Assembly: GCA_963732415.1 (NCBI GenBank)
Contig: CAVSZK010000007.1
Span: forward strand, 1 to 64,000
Source: RPQJ01 sp963732415
Lineage (GTDB): Bacteria > Pseudomonadota > Gammaproteobacteria > Steroidobacterales > Steroidobacteraceae
Reading direction: 5' to 3'
Length of the DNA: 64,000 bases
The first letter of the stretch is position 1, and each line of letters starts with the position of its first letter. A program made the translations under genes and the position numbers. Shown here piece by piece: positions 24,925 through 33,889 of the stretch. The notes under the pieces are model-generated. The model was given only the letters and a program-made list of their open reading frames with translations, did not search any database and was not told the origin of the DNA.

Positions 24925-25677
24925 TCAGCCGCGCAGGCGATGCTCGCGCAGCTTCTCGTACATCGGCCGGCAAAGGGCTTCCATCTCGGCGAGCCGGCCC
25001 TCGAGTTTCCGTGGCTTGGCCTCCACCTGCAACTCGAAGCCCGTGGAGCGCATCACGCGGTCATACCAGTGCTTCGCCCAGACGCCGTCGGTCGCGCGCG
25101 GACCGGCTGGCCAGGACAACATTCGCTCCGAGAACGAGACGTCGAGCGCTGCGCACAGCGCCCGCAATACGGGTTCGGGTGCCTCGAGCAGGTCGGCCGC
25201 ATCGACCACCGGCGGCACGCGCCCGCAGGTACGCACCACGTGGTCGAAGATCTCGACCTGCTGCGGCAGCCCAGTCGCGAGCAGGTCGAAGTCGCCGAGC
25301 TTCTCGCCGAGGGAAGCCAGCATCGGCTGCGGATCGCGGACCAGGAACGCGTGTGTCATCGAGCCCAGCCACTCGCGGCCCATGTGCGGCAGCAGGTGAT
25401 GCGCCATCTGCTTCTGGTAGAGGATTCGTACTCCCTCGGGCAGCCGCGCCGACAGCGCGTCGACCACGCGTCGCCAGTCGCGCTCGTGAGTCGCGATGAT
25501 CTCCTCGCGCCCGGGATGATCTAGGCCGGTGTGGTCGAGATAGTGGGCGTAGAACGGCTCGTCCACCACAAGCGTGTCCTCGCGATTGCCCCACGATCGC
25601 ATGAACGCGGTCGAGAGGTTGCGCGGCCCCGACCACATCGCCAGGCGCAGCACGTCACGCTTGGTTCGCTGCATCAT
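24925..25677 (-). CDS. Sulfotransferase-like P-loop protein
   Basis: A 250-residue protein. The N-terminal LAMWSGPRNLSTAFMRSWGNRED resembles the PAPS-binding loop (SGPRS..T) of sulfotransferases, and THAFLVRDPQPMLASL corresponds to the 3'-phosphate-binding segment. Proteins of this type are commonly found beside class IV aminotransferases, as here (10-bp gap), suggesting a shared pathway, but the acceptor is unknown. A methyltransferase-like gene lies downstream on the same strand at lower coordinates is not in this unit; it precedes it by 24 bp on the other side. Confidence 0.75.
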   Translation of the reverse strand: MMQRTKRDVLRLAMWSGPRNLSTAFMRSWGNREDTLVVDEPFYAHYLDHTGLDHPGREEIIATHERDWRRVVDALSARLPEGVRILYQKQMAHHLLPHMGREWLGSMTHAFLVRDPQPMLASLGEKLGDFDLLATGLPQQVEIFDHVVRTCGRVPPVVDAADLLEAPEPVLRALCAALDVSFSERMLSWPAGPRATDGVWAKHWYDRVMRSTGFELQVEAKPRKLEGRLAEMEALCRPMYEKLREHRLRG

Positions 25678-25701
25678 CGTTACGACCCGCCCGATCGTGG
25701 A

Positions 25702-26487
25702 CTACTTTGCGGGCTTCCTGAAACGGAAAAGAAAACGGTCGGTCTTGCCGTGGACCGACTCGTCGAAGACCAGCTTCGTGTGGTCGTCCTCCGGGTTGGC
25801 GAGAACTTCGTCATGCCCATCGAACACGAACCCGGCCTTCCTGAAATCGCGTTTCACGACGGACGGATCGATGCGGTGCAGGTCCGCGACCACCTGGCTC
25901 GGGTCGCCGCCGGGGTTCGCGACGTGGTCCTCGACCACGACCACCGCGCCGGGCTTCAGCGCCGCGTAGAGCTTTGCGAGCAACAGCATCGGGTCCGTCG
26001 CGGGCCATGAGCCGTCATCCGGCTTCCAGTACAGGTCGTGGTAGGACATCACGAACAGCGCGAGATCGAGAGTCGCTGGAATGAGGTCGAGTTCCTCGAT
26101 CGTACTCGTCAGCTGCCTCACGTTCGGCAGGCGGTCGCCCGTGTACCGCTCCACGATGGCCTTGGCCGCAAAGCTGGCATAGGGCGGATTGTTGTAGGCG
26201 ATCACCTGTCCTGTGGCGCCGACCGTGCGCGCCAGCAGCTCGGTGTAGTAGCCGCCCGCCGAGAAGACGTCGATCACATGCATCCCGGGTGCGACGCCGG
26301 TGAAATCGAGCACCTGCTGCGGCTTGCGTCGGGCATCCTGCTCCAGGTCGGACTTCGGCCGGTCGGGACTCGCGATTGCGGCCGCGATCGCGGCCCGCGA
26401 CGCCTCGCTCGCTCCCGTATCGGCGCCTGCGGCAGGCAGCGCCAGGGTCAAGGTCAGCGACAGTGCCAACGCAGCGGTGATTCTCAT
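25702..26487 (-). CDS. Exported class I SAM-methyltransferase-like protein (second copy)
   Basis: A 261-residue protein with a signal peptide (MRITAALALSLTLTLALPAAGA). The mature part has a methyltransferase-like core: VLDFTGVAPGMHVIDVFSAGGYYTELLARTVG, then LPNVRQLTSTIEELD, LALFVMSYHDLYW and LYAALKPGAVVVVEDHV. It resembles the protein at 18655-19533 in layout and export signal. The GGGGGAA Shine-Dalgarno and signal peptide set the start at 26487. It ends 24 bp before the sulfotransferase-like gene in the same direction. The substrate, and whether SAM is used outside the cytoplasm, are unknown. Confidence 0.8.
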   Translation of the reverse strand: MRITAALALSLTLTLALPAAGADTGASEASRAAIAAAIASPDRPKSDLEQDARRKPQQVLDFTGVAPGMHVIDVFSAGGYYTELLARTVGATGQVIAYNNPPYASFAAKAIVERYTGDRLPNVRQLTSTIEELDLIPATLDLALFVMSYHDLYWKPDDGSWPATDPMLLLAKLYAALKPGAVVVVEDHVANPGGDPSQVVADLHRIDPSVVKRDFRKAGFVFDGHDEVLANPEDDHTKLVFDESVHGKTDRFLFRFRKPAK

Positions 26488-26581
26488 CGGATTCCCCCTA
26501 TTCGAGCCGACGGACCACTGGAAACCCCGCGGGCCGGGCGCAGCAAGAATGGCGTCCGCCGCGCTGCAGCGCAAGGCCGGC

Positions 26582-27406
26582 TCAGGCGAAGGCCCGGTAC
26601 AGCATCCGGGCAGACACCACGGCCAGGAACAGGCCAAACGCGGCCGACAGCCAGCGCCGGTCGAGCGAGTGGGCAAGCCGCGCGCCGAGCGGCGCGACGG
26701 ACCAGGATACGGGCGCAATGATCACGAGGCCGAGCAGGCTCACGTAGCCGATGGTGAACGGCAATCCGGCCGCGTCGGCGGCAGGTGCCAGCAGGTAACC
26801 CACCGTAGCCGGTACGCTGATCCAGAGTCCCACCAGGGCCGAGGTACCGACGGCCTTGTGCACCGGCACACCACAGAGCGTCATGGTCGGCACGCTCAAG
26901 GTGCCGCCACCAATCCCCATCATCGCCGAGACCGCTCCGATCGCCGCCGGGATCGACGCCCCGCCGAGGCCGCCAGGAACCGAGCGGCGCAGCACGACGT
27001 GGTCGAGGGGCAGAAGCATCTTCAGGGCAGCGGCCAGGGCGACGCAGCCAAATACGGCTGCGAGAACGCGCGCGTCCAGGCGTGCCGCGGCCAGCGAGCC
27101 TGCGAGCGAGCCCAGCACGATCGGCACCGCCCAGTGCCTCATCAGCGCGTAGTCCACCGAACCGCGCTTCGCGTGCGAGCGTGAAGACGAAACTGCGGTG
27201 GAAATTATCGTGGCCATCGATGTCGCGACCGCGACGTGCAGTGCCGCACTCGACGGCACGCCTGAAAACTCGAGTGCCGCGTCGAGCACCGGCACGATCA
27301 CGATGCCGCCGCCGACGCCGAGCAGCCCCGCGAGCAGTCCGCCGACTGCGCCCGAGGCCGCGATTGCGGCGACGATCGGCAGCCAGTGCAGGACCGTGTC
27401 GGTCAC
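26582..27406 (-). CDS. TauE/SafE-family permease
   Basis: A 274-residue inner-membrane protein with about eight helices and the family repeats GGLLAGLLGVGGGIVIVPVL (residues ~20-40) and MMGIGGGTLSVPTMTLCGVPVHKAVGTSALVG (~165-197). TauE/SafE proteins move sulfite, sulfoacetate or other small organosulfur anions; proximity to a sulfotransferase-like gene is suggestive only. Its GTG start at 27406 overlaps the amidohydrolase stop (GTGA), so translation is coupled. Confidence 0.87.
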   Translation of the reverse strand: MTDTVLHWLPIVAAIAASGAVGGLLAGLLGVGGGIVIVPVLDAALEFSGVPSSAALHVAVATSMATIISTAVSSSRSHAKRGSVDYALMRHWAVPIVLGSLAGSLAAARLDARVLAAVFGCVALAAALKMLLPLDHVVLRRSVPGGLGGASIPAAIGAVSAMMGIGGGTLSVPTMTLCGVPVHKAVGTSALVGLWISVPATVGYLLAPAADAAGLPFTIGYVSLLGLVIIAPVSWSVAPLGARLAHSLDRRWLSAAFGLFLAVVSARMLYRAFA

Positions 27407-28656
27407 CGCACGACCTGGCCGCCCTTCATCACCCAGGTCGGCGCTTCCAGCACGCGGATGTCCTCGAGGGGATTGCCGCTCACCGCCACCAGGTCGGCGT
27501 AGGCCCCTGGCTTCAACGATCCGATTCTTCCTTCCATGCGCAGCAGCTGCGCGTTGACGACCGTCGCGGACTGCAGCGCCTGTATCGGTGTCATGCCGGC
27601 CTCGACGAAAATCGAGAACTGTCGGGCATTGGCGCCGTGCGGCTGGACTCCGCTGTCGGTTCCATAGGCGATGTTGAGTCCCGCCTTGATCGCCTTGCGC
27701 AGGCTTTCCAGCTTGAACGCGAGCACCCGCTCTGCCTTTTCGAGCTGGTATGGCTGGTACCCACCGGAGGCGCCGTGCTCAAGCATGTACTGGTTCGAGA
27801 TGGGATTCGGCACCAGGTAAGTGCCGTTCTCCCGCGCCAGCCTGATCGCCTCGTCGTCCAGCATCGACGCATGCTCGATCGACCTGACACCGGCGCGTAT
27901 CGCCCGCTTGATGCCTTCGGTGCCGTGCGCGTGCACGGCGACGTCGCGTTTCTTGTCGCGGGCCGCCGCAACGGCAGCGCGCATCTCGTCCTCGGTGTAG
28001 TCCGCCATCGTCGGATCCGTACCCGCGGACATGGTCCCGCCGGTGGCGAGCAGCTTGATCCAGTCGGCACCGTACTTGACGTTCTCGCGCACCTTGTGGC
28101 GGATCTCCTCGGCACCGTCGGCAACTGCGGAATAGCGCTCCACCTTGATGTCGTCGGGCAGGTCGTTGCGATCGCCGTGGCCGCCGGTCGAAGACAGCGA
28201 CCTGACCGCCACCAGCATCCTCGGTCCCTGGACACGGCCCGCGGCGATCGAGTCGCGCAACGCGACGTCGGCAAAGTCGCGACTGCCGAGGTCGCGAACG
28301 GTCGTGAATCCGGCAAGCAGCGTCTTGCGTGCATTCACCACACCTTCGATTGCGGCCCGCGGCCCGGTCTCGGTGAGGTCCTGGAACGGCGTCAACCCCT
28401 CGCCGCCCACCAGGTGCGTGTGAGCGTCTATGAGCCCCGGCAGCAGGGTCACATCACCGAGGTCGTGCGTGACGGTCTCGCCCGGCGCGCGCGCGCTGAC
28501 GGCAACGATCAATCCATCATCGATGCGCACGACCTGGTCGCGAAGCGTGCGGCCCGTCTCGACCTCCAGTACGCGGGCGGCCGCGACCGTAATGACCTCG
28601 GCGCGAGCACCTGCGACCGCCAGGAACGCCATGGCCAGGGAGAGAACGCAACGCAT
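27403..28656 (-). CDS. Exported metal-dependent amidohydrolase (imidazolonepropionase/prolidase-like)
   Basis: A 417-residue enzyme with a signal peptide (MRCVLSLAMAFLAVAGARA). It has the amidohydrolase set: DAHTH, the carboxylated-lysine segment GADWIKLLATGG, VHAHGTEG, SIEHAS and GTDSG. It should therefore be a binuclear-metal hydrolase in the periplasm; close relatives are annotated Xaa-Pro dipeptidases or aryldialkylphosphatase-like proteins. The start at 28656 is chosen for the signal peptide. Its stop overlaps the TauE/SafE GTG. Confidence 0.88.
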   Translation of the reverse strand: MRCVLSLAMAFLAVAGARAEVITVAAARVLEVETGRTLRDQVVRIDDGLIVAVSARAPGETVTHDLGDVTLLPGLIDAHTHLVGGEGLTPFQDLTETGPRAAIEGVVNARKTLLAGFTTVRDLGSRDFADVALRDSIAAGRVQGPRMLVAVRSLSSTGGHGDRNDLPDDIKVERYSAVADGAEEIRHKVRENVKYGADWIKLLATGGTMSAGTDPTMADYTEDEMRAAVAAARDKKRDVAVHAHGTEGIKRAIRAGVRSIEHASMLDDEAIRLARENGTYLVPNPISNQYMLEHGASGGYQPYQLEKAERVLAFKLESLRKAIKAGLNIAYGTDSGVQPHGANARQFSIFVEAGMTPIQALQSATVVNAQLLRMEGRIGSLKPGAYADLVAVSGNPLEDIRVLEAPTWVMKGGQVVR

Positions 28657-28786
28657 GTGAAATGTCCATCGTGGGAAACCGCGGCAGTCTACTGTCATGG
28701 GAGCTGGCGTGCCTACCTGTGCGCGCACCGGCGTATAGTTTCATGGCACTTCAGACCTGATTCAGCAAGAGATTCCGGGGGCGGTC

Positions 28787-30542
28787 ATGACGGAAACCAG
28801 CGGCGGCGAAGTACTTGCACGCATGCTCCAGGCCGAGGGCGTGGAGAAGGTCTTCGGCATCATCGACGGCACCTATTTCGGTTTCTATTCGAGCCTGCAC
28901 CGGCTCGGCATCGAGATCGTGACTCCGCGGCACGAGACCAGCGCTGCGCACATGGCGGGCGCCTACGCGCGGCTCACCGGGCGGCTCGGCGTCTGCATGG
29001 CAAGCAACGGACCCGGGGTCGCCAACCTGCTGCCTGGCCTCGCCGTAGAGAACGCGGAGGGCAACCGGGTGCTCGCGATCACCAGCTGTCGCCGGCCGCA
29101 GATCGTCTACCCGGATCGCGGCGGCGCGTACCAGGCCTTCGACCAGGTTGGCGCGATCAAGCACCTCTCGAAGTGGAGCCATTCTGTCGTGTCGTTCGAC
29201 CGGGTGGCCGAGCTCGGGCGCGCGGCGCTACGGTACTGCTTCGATGGACGCCCCGGCGTCGTGCACCTCGACGTTCCCGAGACCATCATGAACGGCAAGG
29301 TGAAGGCCGAGGTACCGACCTGGCAGCCACACCAGTACCGGCGCACCGAGCCGGTCGAACCGTCCCCGGGCCAGGTCGAGCGCGCGGCCGACCTGCTGGC
29401 GGCGGCGGAACTGCCGATGATCCACGCCGGCAGCGGAGTAATTCACGCCGGCGCCTTCGACGAACTGACGAAGGGTCGCCGAGATCCTGCATGCACCGGT
29501 GACCACCAGCTGGGCGGCGCGCGGCGTACTGCCCGAGACCTGCGACGTCGCGATCCCGATGCCCTACGTTAAGCTGAACCACGAGGTTCGCAACGACTCC
29601 GACCTGGTGCTGGTGGTTGGGTCCCGCCTGGGCGAGACCGACTGGTGGGGCAAGGCCCCGTACTGGCGACACCCTTCCGAGCAGAAGATGATCCAGGTCG
29701 ACGTCGACGGCCACGTGCTCGGCGCGAACAAGCCTGCGGAAATTGCGGTGCTGGCGGATGCGAAGCTGTTCCTCGCCGCGCTGGCCGACGAGCTCGCCTC
29801 ACGAACCGGACGCATGAACCTCGACGCGCGGCGCCGCAAGGTCGCGAAGTACCGTGCGACCGTCGCAGACGAGCGCGCCAAGCTCGACAAGAAGCTCTCG
29901 GACATGCTGGCACCGATGAATTCCGCGCACGTTGCGCACGCCTGCCAGCTGGCCTTCCCCGAGGGGTCGGTGCTGGTCGCCGACGGCGGCAACACCGCGG
30001 TGTGGGCGATGATGTATCACGAGATGCATGTGCCGAACACGATCCTCTCGACCTTCAAGTTCGGCATGCTGGGCGCCGGCGTCGCGCAGGCGAATGGTGC
30101 TGCGGTGGCGCGACCCGACAAGCCCGTGTGCTGCATCATCGGTGACGGCGCGATGGGCTTCCACCCGCAGGAAGTCGAGACCGCGGTACGCAATGGACTG
30201 CGCGTGATCTACGTCGTGCTCTGCGACAAGCAGTGGGGCATGGTGAAGATGACCCAGCAACTCGCGCTGAAGCCGCTGAAGACGCTGGTGATGAAGTCCC
30301 TCGGGCCCGACGAGACGATCAAGGCCGACCTGGGCGAAATCCAGTTCGACATGCTCGGCCGGTCCATGGGCGCGCACGGCGAACGCGTGGCCGATCCGAG
30401 CGAACTCGGACCGGCGCTCGAGCGGGCGCTCGCCAGCGGCGGTCCGGCGGTGATCCACGTCGACGTGGACCCCGTGAAGCACATGTGGGTACCTGGACTG
30501 ATCCATTTCAAGGACATGCACCAGGAACCGAAGGGTCGATGA
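28787..30542 (+). pseudogene. TPP-dependent enzyme (acetolactate synthase-like), +1 frameshift
   Basis: Two frames make one protein of about 585 residues. The first (from 28787) has the N-terminal TPP-enzyme domain with probable catalytic Glu50 (TPRHETSAAHMAGAYARLTG). At GGG 29473-29475 one extra G shifts the frame; omitting it gives DELTKVAEILHAPVTTSWAARG and continues to 30542. The second frame holds the TPP motif GDGAMGFHPQEVETAVRNGL with the later CDKQWG. It is related to acetolactate synthase, benzoylformate decarboxylase and oxalyl-CoA decarboxylase; the reaction is not known. Either a recent pseudogene or a sequence error. Confidence 0.85.
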
Positions 30543-31453
30543 ACGCGATCGACGCGGTTCATCTTCATTTCACGCCGGGGTCACTGATCGCGCTGGATGT
30601 GATCCTGGCCTTCGTGCTGTTCGGCGTGGCGCTCGATATGAAGGTCGGCGACTTCAAGGGCATCGTCTCGGCGCCCAGGGGCACGCTGATCGGGCTCGCT
30701 GCGCACTCGGTGGTGTTGCCTGCAGTGGCGTTCCTGCTGACGATGCTGCTGCGGCCTGCACCGAGCATCGCGCTCGGCATGATCCTGGTGGCGTCCTGCC
30801 CGAGCGGCAACATCTCCAACTTCCTCGTAAATTACGCGCACGGCAACCCAGCGCTCTCGGTCACGATCGCCGCGTTCTCGATGCTCGGCTCAGTGCTGTT
30901 CACACCGTTCAACCTGGCGTTCTGGGGCGGGCTGAATCCCGACACACGACCGATCCTCGAGGAGGTGGCCCTGAGTCCCTGGCAGGTGCTCGGCACGATC
31001 GTCGTGCTGCTCGCGATCCCGACCGTGCTGGGCATGGGCGTCGCGCACCGGTTCCCGCTGTTTGCGGCGCGTGCTCGCCGGGCATTCAGGGTCTTGTCGC
31101 TGTTGTTCTTTGCCGCATTCGTGCTCGGGGCGCTGCTTGCAAACTCCGAGTTCTTCGTGGAGTACGTGCCGCGGGTCGCGCTGTTCGTGTTTCTCCTGAA
31201 CGCGCTTGCGCTCGCGGTCGGCTACTACACGGCGAAGCTCGCGCGTCTTCCGGAGGCCGACCGCCGCGCCGTCTCCTTCGAGGTGGGTATCCAGAATGCG
31301 GGCTTCGGACTCGCGCTGGTATTCAACTTTTTTGACGGCCTGGGCGGGATGGCGATCGTCGCGGCCTGGTGGGGCGTCTGGCACCTGATCGCCGGGACGA
31401 CGCTGGCATCGTGGTGGCGCAGGCGGCCTCCGGCGGGCAGGTGGGCGCAGTGA
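30539..31453 (+). CDS. Bile acid:sodium symporter (BASS) family transporter
   Basis: A 304-residue inner-membrane protein with about nine helices. ASCPSGNISNFLVNYAHGNPALSVTI (~residue 82-107) and FEVGIQNAGFGLALVF (~250) are the two conserved crossing segments of the BASS family, which carry sodium-coupled organic anions. The ATG at 30539 overlaps the TPP-enzyme stop (ATGA), and its own stop overlaps the next start, so it could import the substrate of the enzymes in this operon. Confidence 0.88.
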   Translation: MNAIDAVHLHFTPGSLIALDVILAFVLFGVALDMKVGDFKGIVSAPRGTLIGLAAHSVVLPAVAFLLTMLLRPAPSIALGMILVASCPSGNISNFLVNYAHGNPALSVTIAAFSMLGSVLFTPFNLAFWGGLNPDTRPILEEVALSPWQVLGTIVVLLAIPTVLGMGVAHRFPLFAARARRAFRVLSLLFFAAFVLGALLANSEFFVEYVPRVALFVFLLNALALAVGYYTAKLARLPEADRRAVSFEVGIQNAGFGLALVFNFFDGLGGMAIVAAWWGVWHLIAGTTLASWWRRRPPAGRWAQ

Positions 31454-32478
31454 CCGCGCACCGCGTGCTGGTCACCGGCGCCGCCGGCTATCTCGGCAGC
31501 ACACTGGTCGAGTCGCTCGCGCAGCGACTGCCCGCCGCGGGCCTGCACGCTGATCGAATGGACACCGCACGCTCGCCGCGGACCAGCAGCCCCGACATCC
31601 AGTGCATCGTCGCAACCGACATCCGCGAGACCCCGGAGGCGAGGCGCCTGCCCGGCGTCGAGTATCTCGCGATGGACGTGCGCGACCAGGTGCTGGCCAG
31701 TACGCTGCGGCGGCATGCGATCGATACCGTCGTTCACCTGGCCGCCATCGTGACGCCCGGCCCGAAGTCGAACCGCGAACTCGAGTACTCGGTGGATGTG
31801 CTCGGCACGCGCAATGTGCTGGAAGCGTGTGTCTCCGCAGGCGTCAGCAGGATCATCGTCACTTCGAGCGGCGCCGCCTACGGCTATCACGCCGACAACC
31901 CCGAGTGGCTCACCGAAGACGACCCGGTCCGCGGCAACGAGGCGTTCGCGTACTCGCACCACAAGCGGCTGGTCGAGGAAATGCTGGCCGAGTACCGCGA
32001 CAGGCACCCGAAACTGAGGCAGGTCGTGTTCAGGGTTGGCACGATCCTGGGCGAGACCACACGCAACCAGATCACAGCGCTGTTCGAGCGGCCGCGACTG
32101 ATCGCCATCCGGGGCTCGGCGAGCCCGTTCGTCTTCATCTGGGACAAGGACGTCGTCGGCGCGATCGAGTACGCGGTTTTTTCGGGCCCCGACGGCATCT
32201 ACAACGTCGCCGGCGACGGCGCACTCGGAATCCGGGAAATCGCCGCGCGACTCGGCAAGCCTTGCGTCACGACCCCGCCCGGGTTGCTGCGCGCGGTGCT
32301 CGCCGTGCTGCACCCGCTGGGACTGTCGCGCTACGGTCCGGAGCAGGTGGATTTCCTGCGCTACCGTCCTGTGCTCGACAACCGGCGGTTGAAGGAGGTG
32401 TTCGGCTACGTTCCGCAGCTCAGTTCCGCGGAAGTGTTCGAACTCTTCTGCAAGTCCCACGGCCTGGGTCGGCGCTGA
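31450..32478 (+). CDS. NAD-dependent epimerase/dehydratase (extended SDR)
   Basis: A 342-residue extended short-chain dehydrogenase. RVLVTGAAGYLGSTLVESL is the nucleotide loop, DTVVHLAAIVTPG and IIVTSSGAAYGYH the core, and AYSHHK the YxxxK catalytic pair. Substrate is unknown; sugar or steroid-like alcohols are typical of the family. The GTG at 31450 was picked because it overlaps the BASS stop as GTGA; another GTG lies 9 bases upstream. The next gene starts 2 bp after the stop. Confidence 0.85.
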   Translation: MTAHRVLVTGAAGYLGSTLVESLAQRLPAAGLHADRMDTARSPRTSSPDIQCIVATDIRETPEARRLPGVEYLAMDVRDQVLASTLRRHAIDTVVHLAAIVTPGPKSNRELEYSVDVLGTRNVLEACVSAGVSRIIVTSSGAAYGYHADNPEWLTEDDPVRGNEAFAYSHHKRLVEEMLAEYRDRHPKLRQVVFRVGTILGETTRNQITALFERPRLIAIRGSASPFVFIWDKDVVGAIEYAVFSGPDGIYNVAGDGALGIREIAARLGKPCVTTPPGLLRAVLAVLHPLGLSRYGPEQVDFLRYRPVLDNRRLKEVFGYVPQLSSAEVFELFCKSHGLGRR

Positions 32479-32480
32479 TC

Positions 32481-33338
32481 ATGGCGAGACGATCCTTCAG
32501 GGGCGCGGTGGTTATGATCACCGGGGCGGGCGGCGGCCTCGGCCGCGCGCTGGCGCTCCGATTCGCGGCAAGTGGCGCGCGCATCGTGGCACTCGATCGC
32601 GACCCCACCGGCCTCGACGAGACTCGTGCCGAGCTGGAGTCAGGCGGGGTTGAGTGCCTTGCCCTGGCCTGCGACGTGACCGATGCCGACGCATGCGCAC
32701 ACTCGGTGGCCGCGGCGTTAGCCCGGTTCGGGTCGCTGGACGTACTGGTGGCAAACGCCGGCATGAGTCACCGCAGCGCTTTTGCGGATACCGGGCTCGA
32801 CGTGATCCGCCGCGTGATGGAGGTCAATTTCTTCGGCGCTGTGAACTGCACCGCACCTGCCCTGCCTCACCTGATAGCGAGCCGCGGGCTGGTGATCGCG
32901 ATCTCGAGCGTCGCCGGCTTCACGCCGCTGGTCGCGCGCACCGGGTACTCGGCCAGCAAGCACGCGCTTCACGGATTCTTCGACAGCCTGCGCGCAGAGG
33001 TGGAACCGCTCGGCGTCGGGGTGACGCTGGTCTGCCCGTCGTTCGTCGCGACGCACATCGGCCGCAACGCGATCGGCGGTGATGGGCTGCCGGTGAGGCA
33101 CGCGCAGGTGACCGTCGGACGACCGCTCTCGGCGGAGCGAGCGGCCGCCCTGATCGTCACGGCGGCCGAACGGGCAAGGCGCCTGGTGCTGCTGGGTGGC
33201 ACGGCGCGTATTGCCTGGTGCCTTGGCCGGGTGGCGCCGGGGCTGTACGCTCAAATCATGGCGCGGCGGATGCGTGGCGAACTAGAATCCGCCCAGGCGT
33301 CCGCGTCCGCGGGATCCGCCGGGGAGCCGAGAAAATGA
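32481..33338 (+). CDS. Classical short-chain dehydrogenase/reductase
   Basis: A 285-residue SDR with ITGAGGGLGRALALRFA (cofactor loop), VANAGMSH, ISSVAGFTPL and YSASK (catalytic Tyr-Lys). Residues ~255-280 form an amphipathic or weakly hydrophobic C-terminal extension. It belongs to the NAD(P)-dependent alcohol/ketone oxidoreductases; specificity unknown. It begins 2 bp after the epimerase gene and overlaps the DUF2505 gene by ATGA. Confidence 0.9.
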   Translation: MARRSFRGAVVMITGAGGGLGRALALRFAASGARIVALDRDPTGLDETRAELESGGVECLALACDVTDADACAHSVAAALARFGSLDVLVANAGMSHRSAFADTGLDVIRRVMEVNFFGAVNCTAPALPHLIASRGLVIAISSVAGFTPLVARTGYSASKHALHGFFDSLRAEVEPLGVGVTLVCPSFVATHIGRNAIGGDGLPVRHAQVTVGRPLSAERAAALIVTAAERARRLVLLGGTARIAWCLGRVAPGLYAQIMARRMRGELESAQASASAGSAGEPRK

Positions 33339-33811
33339 AAGTCCACGTGAAGCATGCCCTCAAGGCCGACGTCGCCTCCGTCTTCAAGCTCTGCACCGAG
33401 CAGAAGAGCCAGGAAGCCATTTATGCGGGTCTCGGCGGCAGCAATGTGAAGATCAAGCGCGAGGGCCGGGCGCCCAACGTAAAACTGAAGATCTCGCGCA
33501 GCGAACCGGCGAATCCGCCGGCCGCCATCCGCCGGATCGTGCCGAGCGTGAACGACGTAAGCCACACGGAGAACTGGTCCGCCGACGGGGACGGTCACCT
33601 GGCGGACATCGTCGTCGACATCAAGGGCGTGCCGGTGAAGATCGTCGGCACGAAGTCGGTGCAACCCGAGAAGGGTGGCTGCAGCGTCGAATGGAATTTC
33701 GACGTTACCTGCGGGATCCCGTTGCTGGGTGGGCTGATCGCGTCGTTTGCCGGCGACGAGACCCAGCAGAAGCTCGAGCGCGAGTTCAAGCTCCTCAAGT
33801 CCATGCTCTGA
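33335..33811 (+). CDS. DUF2505 family protein (SRPBCC-like)
   Basis: A 158-residue protein beginning MKVHVKHALKADVASVFKLCTEQ, the DUF2505 pattern, with ADIVVDIKGVPVKIVGTKSV centrally and CGIPLLGGLIASFAGDETQQKLEREFKLL at the C-terminus. Such proteins are expected to have an START/SRPBCC fold that may bind a lipid or hydrophobic ligand; no function is proven. It closes the coupled operon and is followed by a stable hairpin before the WS/DGAT gene. Confidence 0.78.
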   Translation: MKVHVKHALKADVASVFKLCTEQKSQEAIYAGLGGSNVKIKREGRAPNVKLKISRSEPANPPAAIRRIVPSVNDVSHTENWSADGDGHLADIVVDIKGVPVKIVGTKSVQPEKGGCSVEWNFDVTCGIPLLGGLIASFAGDETQQKLEREFKLLKSML

Positions 33812-33817
33812 TCGCGG

Positions 33818-33840
33818 GCTGCAGCGTGTTGCGCTGCAGC
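33818..33840 (+). terminator. Intercistronic hairpin after DUF2505 gene
   Basis: GCTGCAGCG at 33818-33826 pairs perfectly with 33832-33840 across a 5-base loop, 7 bases beyond the stop codon. There is no T-run (TAGCCAAATA follows), so it might attenuate or protect the transcript rather than terminate it fully. Confidence 0.4.
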
Positions 33841-33889
33841 TAGCCAAATACGAAATGGCACGGCCACCCGGCCGGCGTAGGATGGACCC

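Noticed and set aside
27082..29502. Very long open frame (806 codons) on the plus strand
   Set aside because: It runs antisense to the TauE/SafE and amidohydrolase genes and then through the TPP enzyme in a wrong frame. Its composition is Arg/Pro rich and it has no domain; GC-rich DNA commonly gives such mirror frames.
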